Origin: Polynucleobacter meluiroseus | GTDB taxonomy: Bacteria > Pseudomonadota > Gammaproteobacteria > Burkholderiales > Burkholderiaceae | Reading direction: 5' to 3' | NCBI GenBank assembly: GCA_945881875.1 | Contig: CAMCVH010000001.1 | Span: forward strand, 558,001 to 622,000 | Length of the DNA: 64,000 bases | In this document: piece by piece, positions 45,578 to 58,227 of the stretch | Layout of the letters: each line of letters starts with the position of its first letter | Position numbering within the stretch: position 1 is the stretch's first letter | Notes under the pieces: model-generated | The model's database searches: none | Seen by the model: only the letters and a program-made list of their open reading frames with translations | What the model was told of the DNA's origin: nothing | Position numbers and translations under genes: made by a program

Positions 45578-47044
45578 TCAAAGCTTGCTAACTGCCACGT
45601 GCCTTAATAGCTCGATGACAGAAACATGCATCACATCAGTAAATGGTTTTGGATAAACGCCCATGCCAATCGTAAAGATTGCCAAGATGCCCATTATTAA
45701 AAATTCGCGCTTATTAATATCAGTTAACTCTTCAACATGCTTATTAGTGATTTCCCCAAAGAAAACTCGTTTGGTCATCCATAAGGAATAGGCAGCGCCT
45801 AACATTAAAGCAGTAGCGGCAAGAATGCCAATGACAAAATCATAGTCAACTGCTGCCAATATCACCATAAACTCACCAACAAAACCTGAGGTAGCAGGTA
45901 AACCGCAATTGGCCATAGCAAATAAAACAGCAAATGCTGTGAACTTTGGCATTTTGTTAACAACGCCGCCGTAATCTGCAATTTGACGGGAATGCATACG
46001 GTCATATAGCACCCCAATGCTTAAGAACATCGCAGCCGAAATAAATCCATGAGAAATCATTTGAACAATTGCACCTTCAACACCCAATGGATTAAAAATG
46101 AAGAAGCCTAAAGTTACAAAACCCATGTGAGCGATTGATGAGTAAGCGACTAGCTTTTTCATATCAGATTGAACTAAAGCTACCAAGCCTACATAAATCA
46201 CTGCAACTAGCGACAAAGTAATCACAACAGGTGCTAGGTACTGGCTTGCATCAGGTGCGATTGGCAATGAGAATCTCAAGAAACCATAAGCCCCTAACTT
46301 CAACATGATTGTCGCCAAGACCACTGAACCACCAGTTGGTGCCTCAACGTGAGCATCTGGTAACCAAGTATGCACAGGCCACATCGGAACCTTGACAGCG
46401 AAAGCCATGAAGAAGGCACCAAATATGAACACCTGTTCAATAATATTAAGAGGTGCTTTGTGCCAAGCCAAAATATTAAACGTATCGGTAACACTATAAA
46501 GATACAAAATCGCTACAAGTGTTAACAATGAACCTAACAAGGTATATAGGAAGAATTTAAAGGCAGCGTAAACACGATTTGGACCACCCCAAATACCGAT
46601 GATGATGTACATCGGTATTAAAGTAGCCTCAAAGAATACATAAAACAGCATGCCATCAAGCGCTGCAAATACCCCAATCATGAGTCCTGAAAGGATCATG
46701 AAAGCAGCCATATATTGGGCCACGTTAACAGTAATCACTTCCCATGCTGCAATTACAACAATCACAGTAATTAATGCTGTTAAAACAACAAACCACATGG
46801 AGATACCATCAACGCCAAGGTAGTAACTGATGTCGTAACGCGGAATCCAAGATACTTGCTCCACAAACTGCATGGCTGCCGTTGTTGTATCAAATCCACT
46901 GATGAGAGGCAGAGTCACCGCAAAGCTGATCAATGAACCAATTAAAGCCATGATGCGGACGTAGCCTTTGCTATTGTCCGAACCAGTAAACAAAATTATC
47001 AATCCAAAGATAATTGGTAGCCAAATTGCGTAAGAAAGAATCAT
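45578..47044 (-). CDS. nuoM: NADH-quinone oxidoreductase subunit M
   Basis: 488 aa, 14 helices. Antiporter-like proton-pumping subunit. Key segments are the [20 protein letters not shown] helix with the essential Glu (near 138), [23 protein letters not shown] with the channel lysine (near 228), and the broken-helix [13 protein letters not shown] motif. It follows nuoL by 45 bases. Confidence 0.97.
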   Translation of the reverse strand: MILSYAIWLPIIFGLIILFTGSDNSKGYVRIMALIGSLISFAVTLPLISGFDTTTAAMQFVEQVSWIPRYDISYYLGVDGISMWFVVLTALITVIVVIAAWEVITVNVAQYMAAFMILSGLMIGVFAALDGMLFYVFFEATLIPMYIIIGIWGGPNRVYAAFKFFLYTLLGSLLTLVAILYLYSVTDTFNILAWHKAPLNIIEQVFIFGAFFMAFAVKVPMWPVHTWLPDAHVEAPTGGSVVLATIMLKLGAYGFLRFSLPIAPDASQYLAPVVITLSLVAVIYVGLVALVQSDMKKLVAYSSIAHMGFVTLGFFIFNPLGVEGAIVQMISHGFISAAMFLSIGVLYDRMHSRQIADYGGVVNKMPKFTAFAVLFAMANCGLPATSGFVGEFMVILAAVDYDFVIGILAATALMLGAAYSLWMTKRVFFGEITNKHVEELTDINKREFLIMGILAIFTIGMGVYPKPFTDVMHVSVIELLRHVAVSKL

Positions 47045-47088
47045 AAGGGGGCTCTATTTATTTTTTATAGTTTTATTAGTTTGGTGTT

Positions 47089-49152
47089 TTATTTAATACT
47101 GCCCAAGTGGGTCAACAAAACCCAAGCTATCAAGCCAATCAAACCCAGAATCATGGCAAAAGCATAGTGATACAAAAAGCCTGATTGAACTTTGCGTACA
47201 TGGCTTGAGAACCAGCCAATTAAGTTGGCACTACCGTTCACAAGGAAGCCATCAATGAATTTTTGATCAGCGCCCTTCCACAAGCCATTACCCAGAACTC
47301 GTGCACCCCTAGCGAATACTGCTTGGTTAAATTCATCCAAATAATATTTGTTATCCAATACTTTCTTAACAGGTGCCAACACTCGTGCCAAGAACGCAGG
47401 TATCTGAGGCATCCATAAATAGAAAACTGCAGCCGTTACAACACCGCCAATGGCCAAATAAAGAACAGGTGTATGAAGCGCATGAGCAACCATGGCGAAA
47501 GGACCATTGAATGCATCAGATAATTCTTTCATGGCCGGATGCTTAGCTGCATCAATCAAAATAGAGCTACCAAAAAAATCACCGAACAACATAGGGCCTA
47601 TGGTTAGATAACCAATAATCACCGATGGAATAGCTAAAAGTATCAACGGCAAGGTCACAACCCATGGTGACTCATGAGGCTTCTGACCTGGTGCTAAGCC
47701 GTGATGTTCATCGTGGTGATCATCGCTCTTGTGAGCGTCATGATGATTTGCATGATCATCATGTGCCTGCCCAAAACGCTCTTTACCGTGGAACACTAAG
47801 AAGTACATACGGAATGAATAGAAGGCTGTAGTAAACACACCTGCCATCACGGCAAAGTAAGCAAAACCAGAGCCATAGATATGACTGGCAGCTACTGCTT
47901 CAATAATTGAATCTTTAGAATAGAAGCCTGAGAAAAATGGCGTGCCAATCAATGCCAAAGAACCCAACAAAGATGTGAGCCAAGTAATTGGCATGTACTT
48001 CCATAAGCCACCCATGTTGCGCATATCTTGATCATGGTGCATACCCATGATCACACTACCAGCACCCAAGAACAACAGAGCCTTAAAGAAAGCATGGGTC
48101 ATCAAGTGAAATACAGCGATTGGATAAGCAGATACACCAAGGGCAACTGTCATGTACCCAAGTTGTGACAATGTTGAATAAGCAACCACTCGTTTAATGT
48201 CGTTTTGAACAATGCCCAAGAAACCCATGAATAAGGCTGTGATTGAACCAATGATTAATACAAAAGATAAGGCCACATCTGATAGTTCAAATAGCGGCGA
48301 CATGCGGCTCACCAAGAAAATACCTGCTGTCACCATCGTTGCCGCATGAATCAAAGCCGAAATCGGGGTTGGGCCTTCCATGGAGTCTGGCAACCAAACA
48401 TGAAGTGGGAACTGAGCTGATTTACCCATCGCTCCAATAAACAAACAAATACAAGCAACGGTTAGAAGATTCCAATCAGTTCCTGGTAATACCTGTTGCA
48501 ACATCATTTCTTTTTGAGCAAAAACCTCTTCATAGTTCATGCTGCCGCTATAAGCTAATAACAAGCCAATGCCTAATATGAAACCAAAGTCACCCACACG
48601 ATTGACTAAGAAAGCTTTCATATTGGCAAAAATAGCTGTTGGTCTTTTGTACCAAAAACCAATCAACAGATAAGAAACCAAACCTACAGCTTCCCAACCA
48701 AAGAAAAGCTGTAAGAAGTTGTTACTCATCACCAACATCAACATGGCAAATGTAAATAAAGAAATGTAAGAGAAGAAACGGGCATAACCCTCATCCTCAG
48801 ACATGTAACCGATGGTATAGATATGAACCATTAACGAAACAAATGTCACAACTACCATCATCATGGCGGTTAAAGGGTCAACCAAAAAGCCAACTTCTAG
48901 GCTCAACTCACCGAGTTGCATCCAGGTATAAATCGTTTCATTAAATCTAGCGCCAGCCAAAACATCATTCAACACCATGAAAGAAAGAACGCAAGCAATT
49001 GCTACACCCAAAATAGTAACGGTGTGAGATGTTTTGCGACCAATGAGATTGCCAAAAAATTGAGTGCCAAATAAACCAGCAATTACAGAACCAATTAGTG
49101 GTGCCAGTGGTATGGCTAGCAGAACGAGAGGATTTAAAGTTGGAGTTGTCAT
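47089..49152 (-). CDS. nuoL: NADH-quinone oxidoreductase subunit L
   Basis: About 687 aa from the ATG at 49152 (MTTPTLNPLV); the frame opens further inside nuoK. The distal proton-pumping subunit, with 16 helices and the long C-terminal lateral helix that spans the membrane arm. Typical segments are FFGWEAVGLVSYLLIGFWY, GKSAQFPLHVWLPDSMEGPTPISALIHAATMV and VVAYSTLSQLGYM. An unusual His/Asp-rich loop (coding bases 47701-47765) lies before the helix starting SPWVVTLPLI. Confidence 0.96.
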   Translation of the reverse strand: MTTPTLNPLVLLAIPLAPLIGSVIAGLFGTQFFGNLIGRKTSHTVTILGVAIACVLSFMVLNDVLAGARFNETIYTWMQLGELSLEVGFLVDPLTAMMMVVVTFVSLMVHIYTIGYMSEDEGYARFFSYISLFTFAMLMLVMSNNFLQLFFGWEAVGLVSYLLIGFWYKRPTAIFANMKAFLVNRVGDFGFILGIGLLLAYSGSMNYEEVFAQKEMMLQQVLPGTDWNLLTVACICLFIGAMGKSAQFPLHVWLPDSMEGPTPISALIHAATMVTAGIFLVSRMSPLFELSDVALSFVLIIGSITALFMGFLGIVQNDIKRVVAYSTLSQLGYMTVALGVSAYPIAVFHLMTHAFFKALLFLGAGSVIMGMHHDQDMRNMGGLWKYMPITWLTSLLGSLALIGTPFFSGFYSKDSIIEAVAASHIYGSGFAYFAVMAGVFTTAFYSFRMYFLVFHGKERFGQAHDDHANHHDAHKSDDHHDEHHGLAPGQKPHESPWVVTLPLILLAIPSVIIGYLTIGPMLFGDFFGSSILIDAAKHPAMKELSDAFNGPFAMVAHALHTPVLYLAIGGVVTAAVFYLWMPQIPAFLARVLAPVKKVLDNKYYLDEFNQAVFARGARVLGNGLWKGADQKFIDGFLVNGSANLIGWFSSHVRKVQSGFLYHYAFAMILGLIGLIAWVLLTHLGSIK

Positions 49153-49165
49153 ATAAGGTTTCTGC

Positions 49166-49474
49166 TTAGCCTTTAAGCTGACCAAGATCTTCAGCATGAA
49201 TCGTATCCAGCTTACGGAACATCGTTACCAGGATAGCCAAGCCAATAGCAGCCTCAGCTGCTGCGACGGTCAAAATAAAGAATACGAAAACCTGACCACT
49301 CATATCACCCAAGTAATGTGAGAATGCGATGAAGTTCATGTTGACAGCTAAAAGCATCAACTCGATAGCCATCAACAAAACAATGATGTTTTTACGATTC
49401 AAAAATATACCTACAACACCAATCGCAAATAGGATGGCGCCGAGTACAAGGTAGTGGGCTAAGGTAATTGTCAC
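49166..49474 (-). CDS. nuoK: NADH-quinone oxidoreductase subunit K
   Basis: 102 aa, three membrane helices, with the two conserved buried glutamates in [13 protein letters not shown] (near 36) and [11 protein letters not shown] (near 72) that take part in proton transfer. The start is GTG at 49474, preceded by AAAGGA; the nearest ATG is out of frame. It lies 43 bases after nuoJ. Confidence 0.97.
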   Translation of the reverse strand: MTITLAHYLVLGAILFAIGVVGIFLNRKNIIVLLMAIELMLLAVNMNFIAFSHYLGDMSGQVFVFFILTVAAAEAAIGLAILVTMFRKLDTIHAEDLGQLKG

Positions 49475-49517
49475 AACATGATCCTTTTTCTTATATCTCT
49501 CTTGTATTTTTCTCTAA

Positions 49518-50147
49518 TTATTTCGGCTGCTGATCAGATGAAGAATCAGATGACATAGAAGTCACTATGCGAACTCGGTCTTCTTTGCGCGTACGAATCT
49601 GTTCAGCAATATCCTGCGTCTTAGTGTCTTTGCGGCGACGCAGCGTCAAAGATACTGCAGCAATAATGCCTACCAACAAAATAACGCCAGCTATTTCAAA
49701 ACTAAATAAATAAGTGCTGTAAAGCAAGATACCCAGAGCTTTTGTATTATTTGCAGCCATTTCTGGACTCAAAGTGGCCACCGGCTGAGTGGTTCCAATA
49801 AAACCACGGATTAACACGATCGCCATCTCAGCAACGATGATGGCGCCAACTAAAGAGGCAACTGGTAAGTACTTTTGAAAATCTTTACGCAGATGATCTA
49901 AATCAAGATCTAACATCATCACCACAAATAAGAATAAGACCATCACAGCGCCAACATAAACCAACACCAACATGATGGACAAGAACTCAGCTTCTAATAA
50001 CATCCAGATAGCTGCGGCTGTAAAGAATGAGAGCACTAAAAATAATGCTGCATGAACAGGATTACGGGCAGTAATCACACGCAAAGCAGCGATAACTAGG
50101 ATGGCCGCAAAAATATAAAAAAGAAGGACTTTAGGTTCAAGCATCAT
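49518..50147 (-). CDS. nuoJ: NADH-quinone oxidoreductase subunit J
   Basis: 209 aa, five membrane helices in the first 165 residues, including the conserved [15 protein letters not shown] helix with the pi-bulge near the quinone site. The last 45 residues are a charged cytoplasmic tail, longer than needed for the fold. Its ATG overlaps the nuoI stop by four bases (50144-50147). Confidence 0.96.
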   Translation of the reverse strand: MMLEPKVLLFYIFAAILVIAALRVITARNPVHAALFLVLSFFTAAAIWMLLEAEFLSIMLVLVYVGAVMVLFLFVVMMLDLDLDHLRKDFQKYLPVASLVGAIIVAEMAIVLIRGFIGTTQPVATLSPEMAANNTKALGILLYSTYLFSFEIAGVILLVGIIAAVSLTLRRRKDTKTQDIAEQIRTRKEDRVRIVTSMSSDSSSDQQPK

Positions 50148-50635
50148 TTGTATTTAGCATCCGCTGACTTATTAGCGGCAATCTCTGACTCATAACGATC
50201 ACCAATTGCCAACAACATATCTTTTGTGAAATACAAGTCACCACGTTTTTCGCCGTGGTACTCATGAATGTGAGTTTCAACAATGGCATCAACTGGACAA
50301 GCTTCTTCACAAAAACCACAGAAAATGCACTTTGTTAAATCAATGTCATACCGGGTGGTACGACGTGAACCGTCATCTCTTTGGTCTGATTCAATCGTGA
50401 TCGCCATTGCAGGGCAAACAGCCTCACATAGCTTACAAGCGATACAACGCTCTTCACCATTCTCATAACGACGCAGAGCATGTACACCACGAAAGCGAGG
50501 AGACATGGGTGTCTTCTCTTCTGGATATTGAATGGTGATTTTCGGTTTAAATAAATACTTACCAGTAACAGCTAAGCCCTGGAAAAGCTCCTTCAATAGA
50601 AGGCTAGATAAAAACTCACGGATACGTAGAAACAT
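50144..50635 (-). CDS. nuoI: NADH-quinone oxidoreductase subunit I
   Basis: 163 aa ferredoxin-like subunit in the peripheral arm that carries clusters N6a and N6b. It has two complete 4Fe-4S motifs: [12 protein letters not shown] (near 61) and [12 protein letters not shown] (near 100), after an N-terminal amphipathic helix that docks on the membrane arm. It follows nuoH by 15 bases. Confidence 0.98.
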   Translation of the reverse strand: MFLRIREFLSSLLLKELFQGLAVTGKYLFKPKITIQYPEEKTPMSPRFRGVHALRRYENGEERCIACKLCEAVCPAMAITIESDQRDDGSRRTTRYDIDLTKCIFCGFCEEACPVDAIVETHIHEYHGEKRGDLYFTKDMLLAIGDRYESEIAANKSADAKYK

Positions 50636-50650
50636 TATTTAATCTCCGCC

Positions 50651-51727
50651 TTATTTCCAAATATTCCAGGGTGACAATACCCAAGCACCTAACAACAAAA
50701 TCCAAAATATGGAGATTGGAATAAATACCTTCCAACCCAAACGCATCAATTGGTCATAGCGATAGCGTGGGAAAGATGCTCTTAACCAAATAAAGCAAGA
50801 TAGGAAGAAGAAAGTCTTCGCAGCCAACCAGAAAATTCCTGGAATATCTCTTAGGATTGGTAAATCCACGATCGGTGACCAACCGCCAAAGAACAAAATC
50901 GATGTCAATGCGGCAATCAAAATCATATTGGCATACTCAGCCAAGAAGAACATCGCAAAAGCCATACCTGAGTATTCAATCATGTGTCCTGCAACAATTT
51001 CAGACTCACCTTCAACCACGTCAAATGGATGGCGATTTAATTCAGCAACACCCGAAATGAAGTAGATCAAGAACATTGGCAACAAAGGTAACCAATTCCA
51101 AGATAAGAAATTAAGACCGATGCTCGCAAAATAACCCGTCTGCTGCGACTTAACAATGTCAGATAAATTTAATGTGCCAGAAACAACCAGAACAGCAGCA
51201 AGACCAAAGCCCATGGCAATTTCATAAGAAACCATTTGCGCTGATGCACGCATCGCACCAAGGAAAGCATATTTAGAGTTGGATGCCCAGCCCGCCAAAA
51301 TAACGCCATAAACACCAATCGATGTAATAGCCATCACATAAAGAAGACCCGCATTAACGTTTGCCAAAACCATATCCGCTTGGAAAGGCACAACTGCCCA
51401 TGCAGCAAATGCTGGCGCAATTACCATCACAGGTGCCACGATATAAAGTACTTTATTAGCCTTGCTTGGAATAATCACTTCTTTAAGCAATAACTTCAGA
51501 GCATCAGCGATCGGTTGTAATAAACCTAGAGGCCCCACTCGGTTCGGTCCTAAACGAATGTGCATCCAACCAATTAATTTGCGCTCCCACAGTGTTAAGT
51601 AAGCAACACAAGCAAACATCGGTAGAACAACCACCATGATTTTTATCAAAATCCAAACAACTGGCCATGTCATCTCACCAAAGAAAGCAAGACCATTTGT
51701 ATTGATGGATAGTATCAAATCGCTCAT
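50651..51727 (-). CDS. nuoH: NADH-quinone oxidoreductase subunit H
   Basis: 358 aa, eight membrane helices. Forms much of the quinone chamber and the entry of the E-channel. The conserved loop segments [28 protein letters not shown] (near 45-72) and [18 protein letters not shown] (near 230) with the charged residues near the quinone site are intact. Its start overlaps the end of nuoG by four bases. Confidence 0.98.
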   Translation of the reverse strand: MSDLILSINTNGLAFFGEMTWPVVWILIKIMVVVLPMFACVAYLTLWERKLIGWMHIRLGPNRVGPLGLLQPIADALKLLLKEVIIPSKANKVLYIVAPVMVIAPAFAAWAVVPFQADMVLANVNAGLLYVMAITSIGVYGVILAGWASNSKYAFLGAMRASAQMVSYEIAMGFGLAAVLVVSGTLNLSDIVKSQQTGYFASIGLNFLSWNWLPLLPMFLIYFISGVAELNRHPFDVVEGESEIVAGHMIEYSGMAFAMFFLAEYANMILIAALTSILFFGGWSPIVDLPILRDIPGIFWLAAKTFFFLSCFIWLRASFPRYRYDQLMRLGWKVFIPISIFWILLLGAWVLSPWNIWK

Positions 51728-54039
51728 GCGCGCTCCACTGACAATTGGCCATTCATGGCGCCTAATGCAGCACTTGCAGCTGTTCCAGCAGATAAGCGAA
51801 CAACGCCATCAACTAAAGGTTTATCTTCAGTCGCTGGCATCACAACACTTGCACCTAATTGAGACACCCTCACAGCGTCTCCTTCTTTTAAACCTAATTC
51901 TGCAAATAAATGACTCGGTATACCCAATTTGACGGCACGCTTGGCATCCTGGGTTAATTGCAATCCTGGCGCACGTCTCACAATTGCATCAGTCGAATGA
52001 ATGGTCACATCGGTCAAACGTTCAATAGCAGCAGTAAATACGCTAGTCACTGTTGGAATAGTCGTTGTTTGATTATTCAGTTGAGTTGTGTAATCAGATG
52101 GTAGAGCTTCCGATAAAACTTCATCTGAACTATTGAAGTAATAGTTCTCAAGACCAAGAACGTGGCCAAGGACTCTTAACACTTTCCATGCTGGGCGAGC
52201 ATCCCCCAATGGACGAACAGCTGCTTGAACAGTTTGTAAAGTTCCCTCAGCATTAATATAGCTTCCTGATGTTTCTGTGTAGGGTGCGATCGGCAATAAG
52301 ACATCAGCCACTTCTCTTAACTCAGGACTATCAAACGCTGTCATAGCAATGACAGTGCCAGCCTTCGCTAATGTTGCTTTTGCCAATTGTGGATCCATTA
52401 AGTCAGCGCTTGGCTCAATACCTAACATCACAACTGCTTTTAGATCCTTACCGAGGATGCCTTGAATGCCATTTTCTGAAACAGCGTTAACTAAATGAGC
52501 ACCGACAGAGTTACCGCCAGTTGGCAAGAAACCTAACACGGCTTGAGTCTGCTCTGCGATGAATTGAGCGTAGGCATGTAATTGTGCAAACTGAGGGTGA
52601 GCTAAAGCGGCAGAGCCTAAAAACACAGCTTTGCGTTCACCCGTCATTAAGCTATCAGCGATTGCTTGTGCATTAGCACTGATGGTTGCATTACTTGGTG
52701 CAGCAACACCTTTGGCTTGCGCAACAGCTGAAGCAACTCCAGCTAACTCAGCCGGCCAGTTGGATGGTGTGGCTAATGCAGTGGCTGCAATTGGCATTAA
52801 CCAATCGTCTGCACTTGCGCCTAAGCGGGATACTTTAAGGCCACGCTTTGCAGCAACACGGATACGTGCAGCTAACAATGGTTGATCCTTGCGCAAAAAG
52901 CTTCCGATAAAGAAAGCTCTTTGTAATTGAGAAACTTCAGCTACCTTCATACCCAACCATGGAGCCTTATGAGAGGTTGCAGAACCACTCACATCTTGTT
53001 GACGCAAACGAGTCTCCACATTGTTAGACCCAAGATCACGTACTACTTTTTGTAAAAGATGTAATTCTTCAACACTAGCCATTGGATGAGCAAGTGCAGC
53101 AATGGCATCAGCACCGTGATCTTCTTTAATGGAGTTCAATGAACGCGCAACATAATCTAGCGCTGTTTCCCAATCAGTTTGAACCCATTGATTATCTTGC
53201 TTCACCATCGGTGTCTTCAAACGGTCTGCGCCATTCAAACCCTCATAAGCAAAACGATCTTTATCGCTGATCCAGCATTCATTGAGTGCTTCGTTTTCTA
53301 AAGGCACTGTACGCAAAACCTGATTGGCTTTAGTTTGCAAAATAACATTACTGCCCATCGAGTCATGTGGACTCACAGAGCGACGACGGCCTAATTCCCA
53401 GGTACGCGCTGAATAACGGAAAGGCTTACTGGTTAATGCGCCCACTGGGCACAAATCAATCATGTTGCCTGATAGCTCAGAATCAACAGATTGACCAACA
53501 AATGAAGTGATTTCTGAATGCTCACCACGATTGAGCATACCTAACTCCATCACACCGCCAATCTCTTGACCAAAGCGAACGCAACGTGTGCAATGGATGC
53601 AGCGGCTCATTTCTTCCATTGAGATCAATGGTCCAACATTCTTATGAAACACCACCCGTTTCTCTTCTGAGTAACGCGATGTTGTCTTACCGTAACCAAC
53701 CGCAATATCTTGTAACTGACACTCGCCACCCTGGTCACAAATCGGACAATCTAGTGGGTGGTTAATTAACAAAAATTCCATAACGGATTTTTGTGCTTGA
53801 ATAGCTTTTTCTGAATGCGTATGAATCTTCATGCCAGGCGTAACAGGAGTTGCACAGGCAGGTAATGGCTTAGGTGCTTTTTCAACCTCCACCAAACACA
53901 TGCGACAGTTTGCCGCGATCGATAATTTTTTGTGATAACAAAAATGGGGGATGTGCGTTCCAATTTTATGGGCCGCATCCATCACCATAGAGCCTTGTTC
54001 GACTTCTACTAATTTGCCATCAATTTCAATTTCAACCAT
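51724..54039 (-). CDS. nuoG: NADH-quinone oxidoreductase subunit G
   Basis: 771 aa, the largest peripheral-arm subunit. The N-terminal ferredoxin domain binds a 2Fe-2S cluster ([18 protein letters not shown], plus a later Cys near 62). A His-Cys3 4Fe-4S site ([17 protein letters not shown]) and a further 4Fe-4S motif ([14 protein letters not shown]) follow. The C-terminal molybdopterin-like domain is non-catalytic. It lies 27 bases after nuoF. Confidence 0.97.
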   Translation of the reverse strand: MVEIEIDGKLVEVEQGSMVMDAAHKIGTHIPHFCYHKKLSIAANCRMCLVEVEKAPKPLPACATPVTPGMKIHTHSEKAIQAQKSVMEFLLINHPLDCPICDQGGECQLQDIAVGYGKTTSRYSEEKRVVFHKNVGPLISMEEMSRCIHCTRCVRFGQEIGGVMELGMLNRGEHSEITSFVGQSVDSELSGNMIDLCPVGALTSKPFRYSARTWELGRRRSVSPHDSMGSNVILQTKANQVLRTVPLENEALNECWISDKDRFAYEGLNGADRLKTPMVKQDNQWVQTDWETALDYVARSLNSIKEDHGADAIAALAHPMASVEELHLLQKVVRDLGSNNVETRLRQQDVSGSATSHKAPWLGMKVAEVSQLQRAFFIGSFLRKDQPLLAARIRVAAKRGLKVSRLGASADDWLMPIAATALATPSNWPAELAGVASAVAQAKGVAAPSNATISANAQAIADSLMTGERKAVFLGSAALAHPQFAQLHAYAQFIAEQTQAVLGFLPTGGNSVGAHLVNAVSENGIQGILGKDLKAVVMLGIEPSADLMDPQLAKATLAKAGTVIAMTAFDSPELREVADVLLPIAPYTETSGSYINAEGTLQTVQAAVRPLGDARPAWKVLRVLGHVLGLENYYFNSSDEVLSEALPSDYTTQLNNQTTTIPTVTSVFTAAIERLTDVTIHSTDAIVRRAPGLQLTQDAKRAVKLGIPSHLFAELGLKEGDAVRVSQLGASVVMPATEDKPLVDGVVRLSAGTAASAALGAMNGQLSVERA

Positions 54040-54066
54040 CTTTTTTCCCGTTACTCTCTGAGACGA

Positions 54067-55362
54067 TTAAACGTAAGCCGGCACAATGCAACGCTTGTGC
54101 TCAACGTGATACGCAAACTCATCCATGTAATGTTTCAACATGCCACGCACTGGCATTGCTGCAGCATCACCTAATGCGCAAATGGTTCTACCCTGAATAT
54201 TGCCTGCCACATCATTCAATAGATCTAAATCTTCTGGGCGACCTTGGCCATGCTCAATACGATTCACAATACGCCATAACCAGCCCGTACCTTCGCGGCA
54301 AGGTGTGCACTGGCCACATGATTCTTCGTGATAGAAATAAGACAAGCGCAATAAAGACTTCACCATACAACGCGACTCATCCATCACGATCACAGCACCA
54401 GAACCTAACATCGAACCTGCTTTAGCTAGGCTGTCGTAATCCATATCGGTTTCCATCATCTGAGCACCCGGAATAACAGGTGCTGATGAACCGCCAGGAA
54501 TCACTGCTTTGATTTTTTTACCGCCACGCATACCACCAGCTAAATCCAATAGCGTTGCAAATGACGTCCCTAAAGGAATCTCATAATTACCAGGACGCTC
54601 AACGTCACCTGAAATGGAGAATATCTTCGTCCCGCCGTTATTAGGTTTACCTAACTTAGCGTAAGTCTCACCGCCTACCTCAAAGATAAATGGCACAGCA
54701 GCAAATGTTTCAGTGTTATTGATCGTTGTTGGTTTGCCGTACAAACCGAAACTTGCTGGAAATGGTGGCTTAAAGCGTGGTTGACCTTTTTTACCTTCTA
54801 AAGACTCAAGGAGAGCTGTTTCTTCTCCGCAGATATAAGCACCCCAACCATGATGTGCATGTAGTTCAAATGAGAACTCTGAACCACAAATCTTATTACC
54901 TAAGAAACCTGCTGCACGGGCCTCTTCCAAAGCAACTTCAAAACGCGTGTACTCATCCCATATCTCACCATGTATGTAGTTGTAACCTACATCAATACCC
55001 ATAGCATAAGCAGCAATCGCCATACCTTCGATCAATGCATGCGGGTTGTAACGCATGATGTCGCGGTCTTTGAATGTACCTGGCTCACCTTCATCTGTAT
55101 TGCAGACCAAGTATTTACTTCCAGGGAACTGACGTGGCATGAAGCTCCACTTCAACCCCGTTGGGAAACCAGCGCCGCCACGACCACGCAAACCAGAAGC
55201 CTTGACTTCTGCAATGACTGCCTCAGGCGTAATACCCTCGATTAAAATTTTGCTTAACTGAGCATAGCCACCACGAGCAACGTAATCATTTAAATGCCAA
55301 TTGTCGCCATTTAATCCAGCTAAGATTAAGGGCTCTATATGTCGATTATGCAAACTTGTCAT
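54067..55362 (-). CDS. nuoF: NADH-quinone oxidoreductase subunit F
   Basis: 431 aa. Binds FMN and NADH at the tip of the peripheral arm, plus one 4Fe-4S cluster (N3). The FMN/NADH Rossmann-like motif [16 protein letters not shown] (near 56), the [15 protein letters not shown] loop, and the cluster motif [15 protein letters not shown] with a fourth Cys in RTICALGD are all present. Its start overlaps nuoE by four bases. Confidence 0.98.
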   Translation of the reverse strand: MTSLHNRHIEPLILAGLNGDNWHLNDYVARGGYAQLSKILIEGITPEAVIAEVKASGLRGRGGAGFPTGLKWSFMPRQFPGSKYLVCNTDEGEPGTFKDRDIMRYNPHALIEGMAIAAYAMGIDVGYNYIHGEIWDEYTRFEVALEEARAAGFLGNKICGSEFSFELHAHHGWGAYICGEETALLESLEGKKGQPRFKPPFPASFGLYGKPTTINNTETFAAVPFIFEVGGETYAKLGKPNNGGTKIFSISGDVERPGNYEIPLGTSFATLLDLAGGMRGGKKIKAVIPGGSSAPVIPGAQMMETDMDYDSLAKAGSMLGSGAVIVMDESRCMVKSLLRLSYFYHEESCGQCTPCREGTGWLWRIVNRIEHGQGRPEDLDLLNDVAGNIQGRTICALGDAAAMPVRGMLKHYMDEFAYHVEHKRCIVPAYV

Positions 55363-55877
55363 GCTGCACTCCCCTGTTTAATTGCTTGAGCTTTTTCTTT
55401 TAACTCATCGATCAAAGCATCAAGCTTATCGTTGGTCATCCAACTGCACATTGTTTTGTTGTTGACGATAGCGACTGGAGCATCGCCGCAGGCACCCATG
55501 CATTCACCTTCTTTGAGTGTGAAAGTGCCACAAGGTGTTGTTTCGTTGTAATCAATACCTAGTTTTTTCTTGAGATACTCGCCAGCTCGTGTTCCACCTG
55601 ATAACTCACAAGGTAGATTGGTACAAATAGCTAGTTTGAATTTACCCACTGGCTTGGTGTCATACATGTTGTAAAAAGTAGCTACCTCTTGCACAGCAAT
55701 CGGTGGCATTTCTAAAATATCAGCGATCTCTTGAATGGATTCAGGCGTCACCCATCCAAATTGATCTTGTGCCACAACCAAAGCAGCCATCACGGCAGAT
55801 TGCTTTTGATCAGCTGGATACTTAGCAATATTGCGATCAATTTCAGCGCGGGCTTGTACAGTGAACATGTCGCTCAT
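55359..55877 (-). CDS. nuoE: NADH-quinone oxidoreductase subunit E
   Basis: 172 aa. Thioredoxin-like subunit with a 2Fe-2S cluster (N1a), held by CTNLPC (near 94) and CMGAC (near 135). The N-terminal helical bundle ([24 protein letters not shown]) packs on NuoF. The length and spacing are as expected. It follows nuoD by six bases. Confidence 0.97.
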   Translation of the reverse strand: MSDMFTVQARAEIDRNIAKYPADQKQSAVMAALVVAQDQFGWVTPESIQEIADILEMPPIAVQEVATFYNMYDTKPVGKFKLAICTNLPCELSGGTRAGEYLKKKLGIDYNETTPCGTFTLKEGECMGACGDAPVAIVNNKTMCSWMTNDKLDALIDELKEKAQAIKQGSAA

Positions 55878-55883
55878 ATCCTT

Positions 55884-57137
55884 TTAGCGGTCAATCTCGC
55901 CGAACACAATGTCCTGCGTACCAATAATCGTTACAGCATCAGCCAACATATGACCTTTTGCCATTTCGTCTAAAGCTGATAGGTGCACAAAACCTGGTGC
56001 ACGAATTTTCAAACGATAAGGTTTGTTTGCACCATCAGAAATTGCATAAATACCAAACTCGCCTTTTGGATGCTCAACAGCAGCATAGGCCTCACCCGTT
56101 GGTACGTGAATACCTTCAGTAAATAATTTGAAGTGATGGATCAACTCTTCCATGTTGGACTTCATATCAACACGTTTTGGACTAGTTACTTTGTGGTTAT
56201 CACTCATTACTGGACCTGGATTAGCACGCAACCACCTCACACACTGCTGAATAATTTTGTTAGATTGACGCATCTCTTCAACACGAACTAAATAACGATC
56301 ATAAGAGTCACCATTCACACCAACCGGAATATCAAACTTCAATTGATCGTAGACTTCATAGGGTTGCTTCTTGCGCAAATCCCACTCAATTCCAGAACCG
56401 CGCAACATAGGACCTGTAAATCCTAATTGCAAAGCACGCTCTGGCGTGACAACACCAATACCAACTAAGCGTTGTTTCCAAATACGATTATCAGTGAGCA
56501 ATGTTTCATATTCATCAACGTAACCAGGGAAACGAGTTGTAAAGTCTTCAATGAAGTCTAATAAAGAACCTTGACGGTTTTCATTTAATTTCTTAACAAC
56601 CTTCTCACCACGAATCTTATTAGCCAAATATTGCGGCATTACCTCTGGTAAATCACGATAGACACCGCCTGGACGGTAATAAGCTGCGTGCATGCGTGCA
56701 CCTGAAACTGCTTCATACATATCAAATAGATCTTCACGCTCTCTAAATGCGTAAAGGAACACCGCCATGGCGCCCACGTCTAATCCATGACAACCAATCC
56801 ACAATAGGTGATTGAGTAAGCGGGTGATTTCATCAAACATCACACGGATATATTGCGCACGAACAGGCACGTCAACTTGCAATAACTTTTCAATGGCCAT
56901 GACATAGGCGTGTTCGTTAGCCATCATCGATACGTAATCCAAACGATCCATGTAAGGGACGTTCTGAATCCAAGTACGTGTCTCAGCTAATTTTTCTGTG
57001 CCGCGATGAAGTAAACCAATATGCGGATCTGAACGCTGAATCACTTCACCGTCTAACTCTAAAACAAGTCTTAAAACACCGTGTGCTGCTGGGTGCTGAG
57101 GGCCAAAATTGAGTGTGTAGTTTTTAATTTCAGCCAT
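55884..57137 (-). CDS. nuoD: NADH-quinone oxidoreductase subunit D
   Basis: 417 aa, related to the large subunit of NiFe hydrogenases but without its metal ligands. Together with NuoB it forms the quinone headgroup site: the N-terminal loop [12 protein letters not shown] (near 12-23) holds the His that contacts quinone, and the DYVSMM segment the Tyr. The C-terminal DIVFGEIDR ending is invariant in the family. NuoC and NuoD are separate genes here, not fused as in E. coli. Confidence 0.98.
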   Translation of the reverse strand: MAEIKNYTLNFGPQHPAAHGVLRLVLELDGEVIQRSDPHIGLLHRGTEKLAETRTWIQNVPYMDRLDYVSMMANEHAYVMAIEKLLQVDVPVRAQYIRVMFDEITRLLNHLLWIGCHGLDVGAMAVFLYAFREREDLFDMYEAVSGARMHAAYYRPGGVYRDLPEVMPQYLANKIRGEKVVKKLNENRQGSLLDFIEDFTTRFPGYVDEYETLLTDNRIWKQRLVGIGVVTPERALQLGFTGPMLRGSGIEWDLRKKQPYEVYDQLKFDIPVGVNGDSYDRYLVRVEEMRQSNKIIQQCVRWLRANPGPVMSDNHKVTSPKRVDMKSNMEELIHHFKLFTEGIHVPTGEAYAAVEHPKGEFGIYAISDGANKPYRLKIRAPGFVHLSALDEMAKGHMLADAVTIIGTQDIVFGEIDR

Positions 57138-57140
57138 GAG

Positions 57141-57734
57141 TTAAGCCCCGTAGCTTTCTTCACGAATAACTCTGGGAGTTACTTCGCGAGTCTCAATGGT
57201 GACGGGTTGATAAATAACGCGTTTTTGATCTGGGTCATAACGCATTTCAACGTTGCCAGAAACTGGGAAATCTTTGCGGAATGGATGGCCGATGAAACCA
57301 TAGTCAGTCAAGATACGACGCAAATCTTCGTGACCATCAAAAAGAATACCGAAAAGATCAAATGCCTCACGCTCATACCAGTTAGCGGAATTCCAAATCG
57401 GCGTCACAGAGGCTACTAAAGGGTAACTATCTTCTGGTGCAAATACTTTTAAACGTAAACGCCAATTGTGTTGGACGGATAACAAGTGACACACAACTGC
57501 AAAACGTGGGCCTTCCCAAGTTGCATTGCCATACTCACTGTAATCAACGCCACACAAATCCATCAACTGCTCAAAACCTAAAGTTGGATCATCTCTGAGC
57601 GTTGTTGCAACCTCTTGGTAATATTCTGAACGAACGACTAAAGTTAATTCACCAAGCGCTTCATGAATACGAGATACTTTTTGACCAAGAACTTTTTCTA
57701 AACGCTCATGAAGTATTGTGAGAAGGTCTCTCAT
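57141..57734 (-). CDS. nuoC: NADH-quinone oxidoreductase subunit C
   Basis: About 197 aa from the ATG at 57734, with GAAAGG upstream; the frame extends six codons further into nuoB. The 30 kDa subunit of the peripheral arm. Core motifs are [54 protein letters not shown] (near 120-160) and the C-terminal [16 protein letters not shown]. It lies two bases after nuoB. Confidence 0.97.
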   Translation of the reverse strand: MRDLLTILHERLEKVLGQKVSRIHEALGELTLVVRSEYYQEVATTLRDDPTLGFEQLMDLCGVDYSEYGNATWEGPRFAVVCHLLSVQHNWRLRLKVFAPEDSYPLVASVTPIWNSANWYEREAFDLFGILFDGHEDLRRILTDYGFIGHPFRKDFPVSGNVEMRYDPDQKRVIYQPVTIETREVTPRVIREESYGA

Positions 57735-57735
57735 A

Positions 57736-58218
57736 TCAAGCCTTTCTCGCAATCGTACTCGTACGTTTGATCTTAGCTTGCAACTGAATAATGCCGTACA
57801 TCAATGCCTCTGCAGTGGGAGGGCAACCTGGAACATATACATCAACAGGCACAATGCGATCGCAACCGCGAACTACCGAATAAGAGTAGTGGTAGTAACC
57901 ACCGCCATTGGCACATGAACCCATAGAGATCACCCAACGAGGCTCAGGCATTTGATCGTAAACTTTGCGTAAAGCTGGTGCCATCTTGTTACATAAAGTG
58001 CCAGCAACAATCATGAGGTCCGATTGGCGTGGTGATGGTCTGAAAACAACTCCAAAACGGTCTAAGTCATAACGCGACGCACCAGCGTGCATCATTTCAA
58101 CTGCGCAACAAGCCAAACCAAAGGTCATTGGCCACAATGAGCCAGTTCTTGTCCAGTTAATCAGCTTATCCGCTGATGTGGTTACAAAACCTTCTTTTAA
58201 GATGCCTTCAAGAGCCAT
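57736..58218 (-). CDS. nuoB: NADH-quinone oxidoreductase subunit B
   Basis: 160 aa. Carries the terminal 4Fe-4S cluster N2 that reduces quinone. The unusual tandem cysteines in [12 protein letters not shown] (near 36-37), Cys in [15 protein letters not shown] (near 101) and [10 protein letters not shown] (near 131) are complete. It follows nuoA by nine bases. Confidence 0.98.
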   Translation of the reverse strand: MALEGILKEGFVTTSADKLINWTRTGSLWPMTFGLACCAVEMMHAGASRYDLDRFGVVFRPSPRQSDLMIVAGTLCNKMAPALRKVYDQMPEPRWVISMGSCANGGGYYHYSYSVVRGCDRIVPVDVYVPGCPPTAEALMYGIIQLQAKIKRTSTIARKA

Positions 58219-58227
58219 GTTGTGTCC

